Shown here piece after piece: positions 26,084-35,323 of a DNA stretch of 64,000 nucleotides. The stretch is from Phytomonospora endophytica (GTDB taxonomy: Bacteria; Actinomycetota; Actinomycetes; Mycobacteriales; Micromonosporaceae): the NCBI RefSeq assembly GCF_014202425.1, contig NZ_JACHGT010000009.1, positions 186,001 to 250,000 on the forward strand, in the 5' to 3' direction. The translations under genes and the position numbers were made by a program. The first letter of the stretch is position 1, and each line of letters begins with the position of its first letter. The notes below the pieces were generated by a model. It searched no databases, was not told where the DNA came from, and saw only the letters and a program-made list of their open reading frames with translations.

Positions 26084-27048
26084 CACAGGTCCTTCAGGGT
26101 GCGGGACAGGCGCAGCTGGACGGTGCTGACGACGAAGATGACGATGAACAGGGTCCACGCGATCGCCGAGGCGAAGCCGAGTTCGAACTTCCCGAAGCCC
26201 ATGTCGTAGAGGTACGGCACGATCATGAGGGCGCTGTCGAGGACGCCGCCGACGTTGCTGGCGGTGGTGCGGAAGACGACGTAGACGGCTTCGAAGACCT
26301 GGAAGGCGCCGATGAGGCTGGTGATGAGGACGTAGGTCGTCACCGGGCGCAGCAGGGGCAGCGTGATGTGCCAGAACTTCCGCCAGGCCGAGGCGCCGTC
26401 GATCTCGGCTTGTTCGTAGAGCTCTTCGGGGATGGCGTTGAGTCCGGCGACGAAGATGATCATGCCGTAGCCGGCGCCGCCCCACACGGAGATGAACACG
26501 AGGATGGGGACGGCCAGTTCGGGGGTGCTGAGCCAGGCGACGGAGTCGGCGCCGAACCAGGCGAGGACGGTGTTGGCCAGGCCGAAGTCCTCGACGTCGA
26601 AGATCCAGCCCCAGATCAGGAACAGCGCCATCGACGAGGTGACCGAGGGCAGGAAGAAGATCGTGCGCATGGTCTTGTCGCGCAGTCTCGTGGTGCGGAA
26701 GGCCAGGGCCAGCGCGAGGGCGAGAAGCGTGGTGAGACCTACGGAGAAGACGACGTAGAGGCTGGTGTTGCCCAGTGCCTTGCGGAAGCGGGCGTCGTCG
26801 GTCCACAGGCGCGTGAAGTTGTCGAGGCCGACGAGGTTCGGCGGTTTGATGCCGTTGAAGTCGGTGAAGGCGAGGTAGAGGGAGTTGAGCAGCGGCCAGA
26901 CGAGGAAGGCCGCGAACAGCGCCAGGAACGGCGCCAGCATGAGGTAGCCGGGCAGGTTGCGGCGCAGGTGTGGGCGGCGTTTCGCTTTGGCGGCACGGAT
27001 TCTGGGGGCCGACCGCACGGTGGCGTGCGGGGTCTCGGTCGTCGACAT
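26083..27048 (-). CDS. Carbohydrate ABC transporter permease (MalF/UgpA type)
   Basis: 321 residues. ATG 27048 has CTGGAG about 8 bases upstream. A basic cytoplasmic tail of about 30 residues precedes six helices, beginning PGYLMLAPFLALFAAFLVWP. The EAA loop reads EQAEIDGASAWRKFWHITLP. Partner of the following permease. No ATPase gene is in the operon; actinomycete CUT1 systems of this kind usually share one MsiK-type ATPase encoded elsewhere. Confidence 0.93.
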   Translation of the reverse strand: MSTTETPHATVRSAPRIRAAKAKRRPHLRRNLPGYLMLAPFLALFAAFLVWPLLNSLYLAFTDFNGIKPPNLVGLDNFTRLWTDDARFRKALGNTSLYVVFSVGLTTLLALALALAFRTTRLRDKTMRTIFFLPSVTSSMALFLIWGWIFDVEDFGLANTVLAWFGADSVAWLSTPELAVPILVFISVWGGAGYGMIIFVAGLNAIPEELYEQAEIDGASAWRKFWHITLPLLRPVTTYVLITSLIGAFQVFEAVYVVFRTTASNVGGVLDSALMIVPYLYDMGFGKFELGFASAIAWTLFIVIFVVSTVQLRLSRTLKDL

Positions 27049-27068
27049 GGGACGCTCCAGGGGCGAAG

Positions 27069-27093
27069 GGGCCCGGCCCGCGCGGCCGGGCCC
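27069..27093 (-). terminator. Intra-operon hairpin between binding protein and permease genes
   Basis: GGGCCCGGCC (27069-27078) and GGCCGGGCCC (27084-27093) form a 10-bp stem with a 5-base loop in the 56-base gap. It probably attenuates transcription so that more binding protein than permease is made, or protects the upstream mRNA. Confidence 0.6.
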
Positions 27094-27104
27094 GCGGGGA
27101 CCGG

Positions 27105-28385
27105 TCAGCCGGTCAGGTTCCGGGTCAGCAGCTCGGCGATCTCGCCGAGTTTCGCGGCGGGGTCGGCCTTGTTCAGCACGACTTCCTGGAGGAGCTTGTC
27201 GATGTCTGGGCTGCTGGCGTCCCAGCCCGGGCAGTTGGGCGGGCCTTCGGCGGTCTGGAGGGTGGTCTTCAGCGCGGTCTTGGCGGTGTCGGTGGTCTCC
27301 AGCCTGTCGACGAGTTCGGCGCGCGGGGAGATCCACAGGAATCCGTTGGCCTTCGCGGCCTGCTGGAGCGCGGCGACGGCCTCGTCGGTGTAGAAGTACT
27401 CGATGAAGTCGGCGGCCTGGGCCGGGTACTTCGTGTACGACATGGCGCCGAGGATGCGGCCGCCGATGAAGCTGCCGGCGCCGGCGGGACCGGACGGGAG
27501 AACCGACACGTCCCACTTGCCGACGAGGTCGGGGTGCGAGGCGTCGAGGCCGGAGAGGTTCCAGTTGCCGCCGTTGGCCATGACGATGTCGCCGGATTCG
27601 AGGCCGCTGGCCAGGTCCGGTTCCTCGTTCGGGGCGCCGTGCACGCGGTGCAGGTCGGCCCAGTAGTTCAGGGCGGCGACGCCTTCGGGGCTGTTGACGG
27701 TGACGGTCTTGCAGTCGTCGGTGTACCAGTCGCCGCCCGCCTGCTTGAGGAAGTTGGTGTACTGCAGCCAGCTCAGGGTCGACCAGGTCATCACGAAGGG
27801 GCTGTCGTGGCCCTTCTGCTCGAAGTGGCCGATGGCGGCGGTCAGTTCCTCCCACGTCGTCGGCGGGGTGATGTTCTCGGCGGCGAGGAGGTCGCTGCGG
27901 TAGTAGAAGAGGTAGAGCGTCATGTCCATCGGGACGCCGTAGACGGCGCCGTCGGTCGCCTCGACCGACTTCCAGGAACCGGGCGCCACCTTCGGCTCGA
28001 TCCTTTCGGGAACACCGAACTGGTTCAGGTCGAGCATCCCGCCGAGGGCGCCGAACTCGTTGCCCCACGACAGGCCGCCGGAGATGACGTCGGGCCCCTC
28101 CTGCGCGGTGGCCGCCGAGAGGATCTTGGCGTGCGAGTCAGCCCAGGCGACGGCCTGGATGTCGATGGTGGTGCCGGGATGGGCGGCGATGTAGAGGTCG
28201 GCGACGGCACGCAGAACGGCCACTTCCTCGTCACCGCCGGTGTTCCAGAAGACCAGGTGAGCCGGTTCAGAGGAATCGGCGGTGTCGGTCTGCGGCGTCG
28301 CGGTCGTGCACGCCGAAATGGCAAGGACTGTTGCGACCGAGAAGGCCGCGAGCAGGGTTCTTAATACTTTTCGGGTGGGGTTCAC
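27105..28385 (-). CDS. Sugar-binding lipoprotein of ABC transporter
   Basis: 426 residues from GTG 28385; GGAAAGG sits 10 bases upstream of it, whereas GTG 28394 would be only 1-2 bases from that site. A lipoprotein signal ends in LAISAC. The mature part is a family 1 solute-binding protein (HLVFWNTGGDEEVAVLRAVAD, GPDVISGGLSWGNEFG, YGVPMDMTLYLFYYRSDLL, TWEELTAAIGHF). It delivers sugar, by context a beta-mannoside, to the two permeases. First gene of the operon, divergent from LacI. Confidence 0.92.
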   Translation of the reverse strand: MNPTRKVLRTLLAAFSVATVLAISACTTATPQTDTADSSEPAHLVFWNTGGDEEVAVLRAVADLYIAAHPGTTIDIQAVAWADSHAKILSAATAQEGPDVISGGLSWGNEFGALGGMLDLNQFGVPERIEPKVAPGSWKSVEATDGAVYGVPMDMTLYLFYYRSDLLAAENITPPTTWEELTAAIGHFEQKGHDSPFVMTWSTLSWLQYTNFLKQAGGDWYTDDCKTVTVNSPEGVAALNYWADLHRVHGAPNEEPDLASGLESGDIVMANGGNWNLSGLDASHPDLVGKWDVSVLPSGPAGAGSFIGGRILGAMSYTKYPAQAADFIEYFYTDEAVAALQQAAKANGFLWISPRAELVDRLETTDTAKTALKTTLQTAEGPPNCPGWDASSPDIDKLLQEVVLNKADPAAKLGEIAELLTRNLTG

Positions 28386-28424
28386 GCGGATCACGCCTTT
28401 CCGTCGAGCGGCTCGAACATCTAC

Positions 28425-28473
28425 TGAACCGGATAAGTGAACCGACCGTAGGGCGACGGGACAACGATGTCAA
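28425..28473 (-). promoter_or_regulatory. Promoter and candidate LacI site of the mannoside operon
   Basis: On the minus strand TTGACA (28473-28468) is 17 bp from TACGGT (28450-28445), a good sigma-70 promoter 60-85 bp before the binding-protein start. Just downstream, TGAACCG is repeated on the plus strand at 28425-28431 and 28438-28444 (13-bp step), overlapping the expected transcript start. That is a natural place for repressor binding. Confidence 0.65.
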
Positions 28474-28558
28474 GGACAAGGCGCCGCCATGTCGTTCCGG
28501 TGACGTCTGCGGAGTTCAGCCGCCCCGGCCGCATGGGGGTAGCGTTGTGCAGGCCCGA

Positions 28559-28580
28559 AACCGGTCGAGATCAACCGGTC
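28559..28580. repeat. AACCGGTC direct repeats upstream of lacI-type gene
   Basis: AACCGGTC at 28559-28566 and 28573-28580 (14-bp step), followed by AACC, 31-55 bases before the regulator start. They share the AACCGG core with the repeats at the operon promoter, so they may be the autoregulatory site. Confidence 0.45.
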
Positions 28581-28613
28581 AACCACCCTTCACCCCGCGG
28601 GGGATCGCACGTG

Positions 28614-29627
28614 ATGAAGCGGCCCACGATCGCCGACATCGCCCGGCGCGCCGGCGTGTCCAAGGGCGCGGTGTCCTACGCGCTCAACGGCAGACCCGGC
28701 GTCTCGGCCGGTACGCGCCAGCGGATCCTGGCCATCGCCGAGGAGGTCGGCTGGCAGCCCAACAGCGCCGCCCGCGCGCTGTCCGGCTCCATGTCCAATG
28801 TGGTCGGTCTGGCGCTGTGCCGGCCGGCCCGCGTCCTGGGCATCGAGCCCTTCTTCATGGAACTGATCAGCGGACTGGAGGCCGAACTGTCCGCCCGCGA
28901 CTATGGCCTGACCCTCCAGGTCGTCGCCGACGCCGACGCCGAACTGGCCGTGCATCGCCGCTGGTGGGCCGAACGCCGTGTGGACGGCGTACTCGTGTGC
29001 GACCTGCGCGTCGACGATCCGCGCGTCCCCGCGCTCGAAGAACTCGGACTCCCCGCCGTCGTGATCGGCGGCCCCGCCCACACCGGCGGCCTGCCCAGCG
29101 TCTGGCATGACGACGCCCAGCCGCTCGCCGAGACCGTCGAGTACCTGGCGGCCCTGGGCCACAGGCGGATCGCGCACGTCGCCGGGCTGCCCGAACTCCT
29201 GCACACGCGGGTGCGGACCGAGGCCTTCCACGACGTCACCACCCGCCTGGCGCTGCCCGAAGCCGTCACCGTCTCCTCCGACTACACCGGCGAGGCGGGC
29301 GCCCGGATCACCCGGCGGCTGCTCAGTTCACCGCGCCGGCCGACGGCGGTCATCTACGACAACGACGTCATGGCCATCGCCGGACTCGGTGTGGCGCAGG
29401 AACTCCGGCTCGACGTGCCCGGCGATCTGTCCATTGTGGCCTGGGACGATTCCCCGCTGTGCCAGCTGACGCACCCGGCGCTGACCGCGCTCGGGCGCGA
29501 CATCCCCGCGTACGGGGCGATCGCGGCGAAACGGCTGCTCGCGGCGATCGCCGGGGAGGACGTCGGGGACCACCGCGACGTCCCCGCGCAACTGACGACA
29601 AGGGGAAGCACGGGGGCGCCGCGCTGA
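28614..29627 (+). CDS. LacI-family repressor of the mannoside operon
   Basis: 337 residues. Start at ATG 28614 (GTG 28611 is also possible; GGGGGA lies 6-9 bases upstream). The HTH (TIADIARRAGVSKGAVSYAL, then NGRPGVSAGTRQRIL) begins at residue 4. A periplasmic-binding-like effector domain follows (NVVGLALCRPARV, DGVLVCDLRVDDPRVPAL, AVIYDNDVMAIAGL, SIVAWDDSPLCQLTHPALTAL). By position it represses the divergent transporter/mannosidase operon until a mannoside-derived inducer binds. Confidence 0.9.
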   Translation: MKRPTIADIARRAGVSKGAVSYALNGRPGVSAGTRQRILAIAEEVGWQPNSAARALSGSMSNVVGLALCRPARVLGIEPFFMELISGLEAELSARDYGLTLQVVADADAELAVHRRWWAERRVDGVLVCDLRVDDPRVPALEELGLPAVVIGGPAHTGGLPSVWHDDAQPLAETVEYLAALGHRRIAHVAGLPELLHTRVRTEAFHDVTTRLALPEAVTVSSDYTGEAGARITRRLLSSPRRPTAVIYDNDVMAIAGLGVAQELRLDVPGDLSIVAWDDSPLCQLTHPALTALGRDIPAYGAIAAKRLLAAIAGEDVGDHRDVPAQLTTRGSTGAPR

Positions 29628-29693
29628 GGGCCGTTCCACCTCCGCGTGGCCCGAGCCGCGGGCCCCGCAACCGGTGGCGCCTTCCCCACGCCC

Positions 29694-30188
29694 CTACCCC
29701 TGTCCCATCTCCCAAACTGTCGCGTCCTGCGGGAACCGCGACACCGTCCACGCCTTCACTCGTCGCGGGCGCAAGCGGAACAGCCCTCCCGACGGGTCGG
29801 GGATCGGCCCCCGCGGGTACTTCGCGGTGTACTGCTCGACGACCTCGGCCCCGATCTCCGGCGGGATCACCGCGACGTCGGCCGCCTCTCCCTCGACGAT
29901 GAGCACGTCCTCGGCGCTCTCCAGGTGCATCACGACCTCGGGGCGTTCGGCGAGATCGCGGGCCCAGCGGGCGGTGGGGATGCCGTCGAAGTACCAGACG
30001 TCACGGACCCAGGCGCCCCACAGCGGCACCGCGTGCGGTTTGCCGGCGGGGCCGGTCGTCGTCAGCCAGTAGTACCTGGCGGCCGCGAGGCGTTCGGCGA
30101 GGCCGCCCCAGTCGAGGGTCGGGTGCGACCCGGTGCTCTGCTCGTAGTGCTCGGGCATGCGCAAACGCGCTGAACGCGGCTCGGTCAT
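29694..30188 (-). CDS. Pyridoxamine 5'-phosphate oxidase-family (split-barrel) protein
   Basis: 164 residues. RYYWLTTTGPAGKPHAVPLWGAWV and FDGIPTARWARDLAERPEVVMHLES are the split beta-barrel flavin/F420-binding pattern. Its C-terminal FRLRPRRVKAWTVSRFPQDATVWEM is typical of actinobacterial PPOX proteins, many of which use F420 rather than FMN. Substrate unknown. Convergent with the LacI gene. Confidence 0.85.
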   Translation of the reverse strand: MTEPRSARLRMPEHYEQSTGSHPTLDWGGLAERLAAARYYWLTTTGPAGKPHAVPLWGAWVRDVWYFDGIPTARWARDLAERPEVVMHLESAEDVLIVEGEAADVAVIPPEIGAEVVEQYTAKYPRGPIPDPSGGLFRLRPRRVKAWTVSRFPQDATVWEMGQG

Positions 30189-30357
30189 TCCGCGACGCTA
30201 GACACCCGGTACGACAGCGGATCCGAACACGGAATGGCGTTGGGCCATACCGCCGTCACAGGTCGTGTGTCGTTGTCTACACTCAGTACCGGCGCGCGGC
30301 CACCTCGCGGGGTCGCTCGTTCACGCGGAACGCATTTGTCTCCCGTTTCCGCCACCG

Positions 30358-30387
30358 GGTGGGGGTCGCCTCAAGGCGGCCCCCACC
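30358..30387 (-). terminator. Terminator after spo0M
   Basis: GGTGGGGGTCGCC (30358-30370) pairs with GGCGGCCCCCACC (30375-30387), one G-T wobble, loop TCAA. It lies 20 bases past the spo0M stop on the minus strand. The rest of the 219-base gap (30189-30407) holds only the likely promoter of the PPOX gene. Confidence 0.85.
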
Positions 30388-30407
30388 GGGCTCTCAGCCC
30401 GAAAGGG

Positions 30408-31178
30408 TCAAGCGATGCCCTGGCGCTGCGCCAGCTGCGTCAGCTGCATCCGCAACGCCTCGACGAGGTCGCCCGGCTCCTCGTTCTGGACCGTGAAGCG
30501 CTGGTAGGCGTCATGTGCCGGGCTCAGCAGGCCGCCCTTGTCGTTGGCCTGCAACAACACGTCCGTGCTCAACTTGCCCGCCACGAAGGTCAACTCGACC
30601 TCGCGGAACCTGTCCTTGAACTCACCACCGGGCCAGTACTCGATCTCCTGGTAGAACGGCATGTGCGACCCCGGAATCGTCCCCGCCTCCAGGTCGGCGA
30701 GCTGAAGCACGAAACCCAGCTCCTCCATCGCCGCCATCACCGCGGCCTGGATCGGCAGCGGCTCAACGACCAGCGGGTCGAGGTCGCCCTTGTCGAAAGC
30801 GTTGTCCAAGGCCAGTTCCGTCGACACACCGAGCTTCATCGTCGGCAGCGGACGGCCGCCGACGGCGCTCAACGGCGTCTCCAGGGGAACCGGGATCGAA
30901 AACGCCACACTGTGCGTCGAGCCCTTCGCCAGCTGGAACGGACCAGACACCTGCGCGCGGTGGAAGTCGAAGGTCGACTGCTTGTCCTCACCCTTGTCGT
31001 CGAGCTCGACGATCGCGGTGAACTCGATGTTGATGCTCTCGACTTTCTGGTCGTTCTCCCCGCCGACGAAGGTGACCTCCCCGTTGAGAGTGGCTCCTGG
31101 TGTGACATTGGGGTCGGTCAGGACACTGTCGACGGTGACCCCCGCACCGAAGACCGCCTTGAGCTGACGCAAGACCAC
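30408..31178 (-). CDS. Spo0M-like arrestin-fold protein
   Basis: 256 residues from GTG 31178, chosen because GAAAGGA is 9 bases upstream; the earlier GTG at 31202 overlaps that site. It begins VLRQLKAVFGAGVTVDSVL and continues with the Spo0M beta-sandwich pattern (GATLNGEVTFVGGENDQKVE, FSIPVPLETPLS, GVSTELALDNAFDKGDLD). A C-terminal ELTFVAGKLSTDVLLQANDKGG segment follows. In Bacillus, Spo0M affects sporulation and the cytoskeleton; the role in actinomycetes is not settled. Confidence 0.88.
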   Translation of the reverse strand: MVLRQLKAVFGAGVTVDSVLTDPNVTPGATLNGEVTFVGGENDQKVESINIEFTAIVELDDKGEDKQSTFDFHRAQVSGPFQLAKGSTHSVAFSIPVPLETPLSAVGGRPLPTMKLGVSTELALDNAFDKGDLDPLVVEPLPIQAAVMAAMEELGFVLQLADLEAGTIPGSHMPFYQEIEYWPGGEFKDRFREVELTFVAGKLSTDVLLQANDKGGLLSPAHDAYQRFTVQNEEPGDLVEALRMQLTQLAQRQGIA

Positions 31179-31259
31179 GGGGTGGTTCCTTTCATCGATC
31201 ACGGAAGAGTGGCCACCAGCGTAACCGCGCTCCCAACAGGTGCATAGTGGACCGAGGTG

Positions 31260-31850
31260 TCAGGCCTCGACCCTTGCGCCATAAGCCATCGCGACGAGCG
31301 CCGCCTGCGCCAGATCGATCCGCGTGCCGGTGATGTCCAGGTCGCGCAGCGCGATCCCGGTGAGATCGGCGCCCCGCAGATCGGCCCCGCGCAGTTTGAC
31401 GTTGTGCGCCCGCGCGTACGACAGGTCGGCGTCCCGCAGATCCGCGCCCGACAGGTCCGCCTCGGTCAGATCCGCCTCGCGCAGGCGCAGCCCGCGGAAC
31501 TTCGCCTTCGACAGGTTCTGCTTGCGCAGCGACACATAAGACCAGTCCCCGCCGGCGATCCGGGCCGGCCGCAACTCACTCTCCACAAAGGACGTGCCCG
31601 TGAGCTTGCAGTCGTCGAAGACCGCGCCGAACAACACGCAGCGCCGGAACGTGCAGCCCAGGAACGCGCAACGCGTCAGCGTCGCCGAGTTCAACCGCAG
31701 CCCGGTGAACTCGCAACGCTCGAAGACGCATGAGGTGAACACCGCCTCGGTCGCGTCCACCTCGACGAACTCACAGTTCTCATAACGCTCCTTCGTCCGC
31801 TCCTCAAGGGCCCAGTCCTGATAGGCGATGCGTTCGTCGGTGAAGGTCAT
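31260..31850 (-). CDS. Pentapeptide-repeat protein
   Basis: 196 residues. From about residue 25 it is built of A(D/N)LxX repeats (NCEFVEVDATEAVFTSCVF, FRGLRLREADLTEADLSGAD, LRDADLSYARAHNVKLRGAD, LRGADLTGIAL), giving a right-handed quadrilateral helix. Such proteins include DNA mimics that protect gyrase, but this one is short and has no Gyrase-inhibitor-specific feature that I can name. ATG 31850 lacks a good ribosome binding site; an in-frame upstream extension with a hydrophobic stretch is possible. 81 bp upstream of spo0M on the same strand. Confidence 0.8.
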   Translation of the reverse strand: MTFTDERIAYQDWALEERTKERYENCEFVEVDATEAVFTSCVFERCEFTGLRLNSATLTRCAFLGCTFRRCVLFGAVFDDCKLTGTSFVESELRPARIAGGDWSYVSLRKQNLSKAKFRGLRLREADLTEADLSGADLRDADLSYARAHNVKLRGADLRGADLTGIALRDLDITGTRIDLAQAALVAMAYGARVEA

Positions 31851-32179
31851 CACGACAGTCAACACGACCGCCCCGAGGACGATCGGGCGACGGACCGTCC
31901 CCGTCCCGTCCTCACGCCGTCCTCGCCCGGCGACCCCCACGAGCCGAGCACGCTCCGTCCTCTCCGGCCGGTGTACGCCACCGACCTGCGACGACACCAC
32001 CGAAGGCGCCCCGGCACGGCGGATCCGGCGCGCGCCCGCTGACGCCCGCCACCGGTTCGGTTGATTTACACCGCTCGAAAACCTGGCTTACGCTCCGCAC
32101 AGCGCCCCTCGCCCAGGGGCACTGCCCGCGACGGCGTCCGCCCCACCGGGCAGCCCACCACAGTGGAGGTCAGCGTTTC
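31851..32179. promoter_or_regulatory. Divergent intergenic region with subtilase promoter
   Basis: 329 bases without a firm gene. TTACAC at 32066-32071 and TACGCT at 32089-32094 are spaced 17 bp, a plausible promoter about 85 bp before the subtilase start. TGGAGGT at 32163-32169 is its ribosome binding site. The part next to 31850 may be an N-terminal extension of the pentapeptide protein. Confidence 0.5.
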
Positions 32180-35100
32180 GTGTCCTCGAAAACTCTCCCG
32201 GGCCGTAAACCGGCCCTTTTAACCTTCGCGACCGCGGCGGTCACCGCCGCAGCGGTACTCAGCGGCGGCACGGCCGCGCTCGCCGAGAACGGCGCGCCCG
32301 AGCAGTTCAGCGCCGGCCGCTACATCGTCGAACTCTCCGCCGAACCCGTCGCCACCTACAACGGTGGCGTCAAAGGCTTCTCGGCCACCCAGGCCGAGGA
32401 AGGCGAACGCCTCGACACCGGCCTGGCCAAGGTCGACCGCTACCGCGACTACCTCGCCGACCTCCGCGGCGACGCGCTCGCCGAGGTCCCCGGCGCCGAG
32501 GTCCTGCGGACCTACGACACGGTCTTCAACGGCTTCACCGCCGAACTGTCCGGCGAGGAGGCGCTCGCGCTGTCGAAGGCACCGGGCGTCGTCAGCGTCT
32601 TCCCCGACGAAGAACTCAAGGCCGACACCGTCACGACCCCCGACTTCCTGGGACTGACCGGCTCCGGCGGTGTGTGGGAGCGGCAGTACGGCGGCGACGA
32701 GCACGCCGGTGAGGGCGTCATCGTCGGCATCCTCGACTCCGGTGTGTGGCCGGAGAACCCGTCCTTCGGCGCGCTTCCCGAGCCCCGCCCGGACCAGGAC
32801 GTCATCGACGGCAAGTGGAACGGGACCTGCGACACCGGCGCCACCGGCGACCCGGCCAAGGACATCGAGTGCAACAACAAGGTCATCGGCGCGCGGTACT
32901 ACCCGCCCGCGGTGATCCAGCCCGGTGACTTCCTCTCGCCGCGCGACCACAACGGTCACGGCTCGCACGTCGGCTCCACCGCCGCGGGCAACCACGGCGT
33001 CGAGGCGACGGTCTTCGGCAAGTCGCTCGGCAAGATCTCCGGTATGGCCCCGGCCGCGCGCCTGGCCTACTACAAGATCTGCTGGACCACCGCCGACGGC
33101 GGATGCACGGTCTCGTCGGCCAACGCCGTCGCCGCGATCGAGGACGCCGTCAACGACGGTGTCGACGTCATCAACTACTCCATCTCCGGTTCGACGAACG
33201 TCGCCTTCACCCCGCAGCAGCAGGCGTACTTCAACGCCGCCGCCGCCGGCGTGTTCGTGGCCAACTCGGCCGGAAACAGCGGTCCGGGCAGCACCGTCGC
33301 GCACAACACCCCGTGGGTGACCACGGTCGCGGCCAGCACCCACGGCCGCGTCTCGGAGTCGACGGTGACCCTCGGCAACGGAGCGACCTTCAAGGGCGCG
33401 AGCCTCACCGCCGGTCTGCCCAGTGCCCCGGTCGTGGCGTCGAAGAACATCGGGCTCCCGGGCGGCGGCAACGCCGAACTGTGCGCCGTCGGCTCCCTCG
33501 ACCCGGCCAAGGCGGCCGGGAAGATCGTGGCCTGCGCGCGCGGCACGGTCAGCCGTGTCGACAAGGGCAAGGCCGTCCTCGCGGCCGGTGGTGTCGGGAT
33601 GATCCTGTACAACCCCGATCCCGCCTCCGACGACGTCGTCCTCGACGCCCACGTCCTGCCGGCCGTGCACGTCAAGGCCGCCGCCGGCAGCGCGCTGCTG
33701 GCCTACATCGCCGGGACCGCGACGCCGACGGCGTCGCTCAGCTCGGCGGTCCCGTCGATGGTGCCCGCGCCGGAGATGGCCGCGTTCTCCTCGGCCGGCC
33801 CCGCGCTGGCCGCCGGAGGCGACCTGCTCAAGCCCGACATCACCGCTCCCGGCGTGGACGTCTACGCCGCGGTGGCTCCGCCCAACAACAACGGGCAGAT
33901 GTTCGGCCCGAACAGCGGCACCTCGATGTCGAGCCCGCACATCGCGGGTCTGGCCGCGCTCGTGATCGGCAAGCACCCGGACTGGTCGCCGATGGCGGTC
34001 AAGTCCTCGCTGATGACCACGGCGACCCAGACCGACAACGCCGGCCGCCCGATCCAGCGCGGCGGGCACGACGCGACGGCCTTCGACTACGGAGCCGGGC
34101 ACGTCAACGTCGGCAAGGCCTTCGACCCGGGCCTGGTCTACGACTCCGACGCCGTCGACTGGCTGCGCTGGGGTTGCGGAATCGGCGAACTCGCGCCGCG
34201 CTTCCCGGAGCTGTGCGCGGAGTTCGGCGCGCTCGACCCGACGCAGATGAACTACCCGTCGATCGCGATCGGCAACTTCGTACGCTCCGAGACGGTGACC
34301 CGCACGGTCACCAACGTCGCGAACCAGACCAGCACGTACTTCGCCACGACCGACGCCCCCGAGGGCACCAAGCTGACCGTCTCGCCGCAGTCGCTGACGC
34401 TGCGTCCCGGTCAGTCGGCGTCCTTCAAGGTGACGATCACCCGGACCACGGCGCCCCTGGGCGCCTACACCGAGGGTTCCTACACCTGGCGGGACATGCG
34501 CGGCCACGCCGTGCGCAGCCCCGTGGTGGTCAAGCCGGGCGCGCTGTCGGCACCGAAGTCGGTCGAGGGCAGCGGGTCCAGCGGTTCGCTGAACCTCAAC
34601 GGCGTCAGCGGTTACACCGGGACGCTCTCGGCGACGGTGACGGGCCTGGCCCCGGTCGTGACGACCCCGCTCGCCCTGAGCAACCCCGACGGGAGCAACT
34701 TCCCGACGGGCGCCCCGGCCGAGAACGCCCACGTCAAGAAGGTCGAGACTGCGGTCCCGGCCGGCGCGACGGGCTCGTTCAACACCTACGACGCCGACTA
34801 CGCCTCGGGCACCGACCTGGACCTGTTCTTCTACCGTAAGAACGCCAACGGGTCGCTGACCTACCTGGGCGCTTCGGCGGGGACGACCGCGCAGGAGGGC
34901 GCCACGCTTCCCGGCGGGGCGACCTACGTCGTGTACGTCGACCTGTTCGCCTCCCCGTCGAACCTGCCGGTGACGGCGAAGCTGCACACGCTGGCGCTCG
35001 GCGGTGACGCCGGGAACCTGGTGATGAGCAGGCCTTCGCAGCCGGTCAAGGTCGACCAGGCGTACACGCTGACCGGGACCTGGAGCGGCCTGACGGCCGG

Positions 35101-35182
35101 TCTGGAGTACCGGGGCATCGTGACGTACCGGGACGCGACCGGTGCGGTGCTGGGTACGACGACCGTGGTGATCCGGGCCTAA
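32180..35182 (+). CDS. Secreted subtilisin-like serine protease (S8) with PA and Fn3-like domains
   Basis: 1000 residues from GTG. Signal peptide to about residue 35 (GGTAALA); an I9 propeptide inhibitor follows (RYIVELSAEPVATYNGG to PGVVSVFPDEELK). The catalytic triad is Asp186 (ILDSGVWPENPSF), His260 (NGHGSHVGST) and Ser582 (GTSMSSPHIAG), with oxyanion Asn near 366 (ANSAGNSGP). A PA domain is inserted at about 400-520. C-terminal beta domains resemble the Fn3-like tail of plant cucumisin-type subtilases and of actinomycete relatives. An extracellular broad-specificity protease. It lacks a C-terminal membrane anchor, so it is not a mycosin of the type VII system. Confidence 0.93.
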   Translation: MSSKTLPGRKPALLTFATAAVTAAAVLSGGTAALAENGAPEQFSAGRYIVELSAEPVATYNGGVKGFSATQAEEGERLDTGLAKVDRYRDYLADLRGDALAEVPGAEVLRTYDTVFNGFTAELSGEEALALSKAPGVVSVFPDEELKADTVTTPDFLGLTGSGGVWERQYGGDEHAGEGVIVGILDSGVWPENPSFGALPEPRPDQDVIDGKWNGTCDTGATGDPAKDIECNNKVIGARYYPPAVIQPGDFLSPRDHNGHGSHVGSTAAGNHGVEATVFGKSLGKISGMAPAARLAYYKICWTTADGGCTVSSANAVAAIEDAVNDGVDVINYSISGSTNVAFTPQQQAYFNAAAAGVFVANSAGNSGPGSTVAHNTPWVTTVAASTHGRVSESTVTLGNGATFKGASLTAGLPSAPVVASKNIGLPGGGNAELCAVGSLDPAKAAGKIVACARGTVSRVDKGKAVLAAGGVGMILYNPDPASDDVVLDAHVLPAVHVKAAAGSALLAYIAGTATPTASLSSAVPSMVPAPEMAAFSSAGPALAAGGDLLKPDITAPGVDVYAAVAPPNNNGQMFGPNSGTSMSSPHIAGLAALVIGKHPDWSPMAVKSSLMTTATQTDNAGRPIQRGGHDATAFDYGAGHVNVGKAFDPGLVYDSDAVDWLRWGCGIGELAPRFPELCAEFGALDPTQMNYPSIAIGNFVRSETVTRTVTNVANQTSTYFATTDAPEGTKLTVSPQSLTLRPGQSASFKVTITRTTAPLGAYTEGSYTWRDMRGHAVRSPVVVKPGALSAPKSVEGSGSSGSLNLNGVSGYTGTLSATVTGLAPVVTTPLALSNPDGSNFPTGAPAENAHVKKVETAVPAGATGSFNTYDADYASGTDLDLFFYRKNANGSLTYLGASAGTTAQEGATLPGGATYVVYVDLFASPSNLPVTAKLHTLALGGDAGNLVMSRPSQPVKVDQAYTLTGTWSGLTAGLEYRGIVTYRDATGAVLGTTTVVIRA

Positions 35183-35205
35183 CGGCCCAGAGCAGTCCAC
35201 AGGGG

Positions 35206-35238
35206 ACCGGGTCGCGCCTTCGGGTGCGGCCCGGTTTT
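35206..35238 (+). terminator. Intrinsic terminator after the subtilase
   Basis: 13-bp stem (35206-35218 with 35223-35235, two G-T wobbles), TTCG tetraloop, followed by TTT. 24 bases past the stop. Confidence 0.9.
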
Positions 35239-35323
35239 CGGTGTGGAGGGCCGGCGGCGGGGTCGCGGGATACGCGCGCCATCTCGGTGCCCCACCGCTC
35301 TGACCCGCCACGCCCGACATCCC

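Noticed and set aside
32180..35182. Subtilase as the mycosin (MycP) of the type VII system
   Set aside because: It has no C-terminal membrane helix, carries PA and Fn3-like domains and a large propeptide, and is 14 kb from the island.
32219..35320. Open frame of about 1030 codons antisense to the subtilase
   Set aside because: GC-rich codon bias opens the opposite strand; translation is Arg/Val/Gly/Asp low-complexity with no domain, while the plus frame has an intact S8 catalytic triad.
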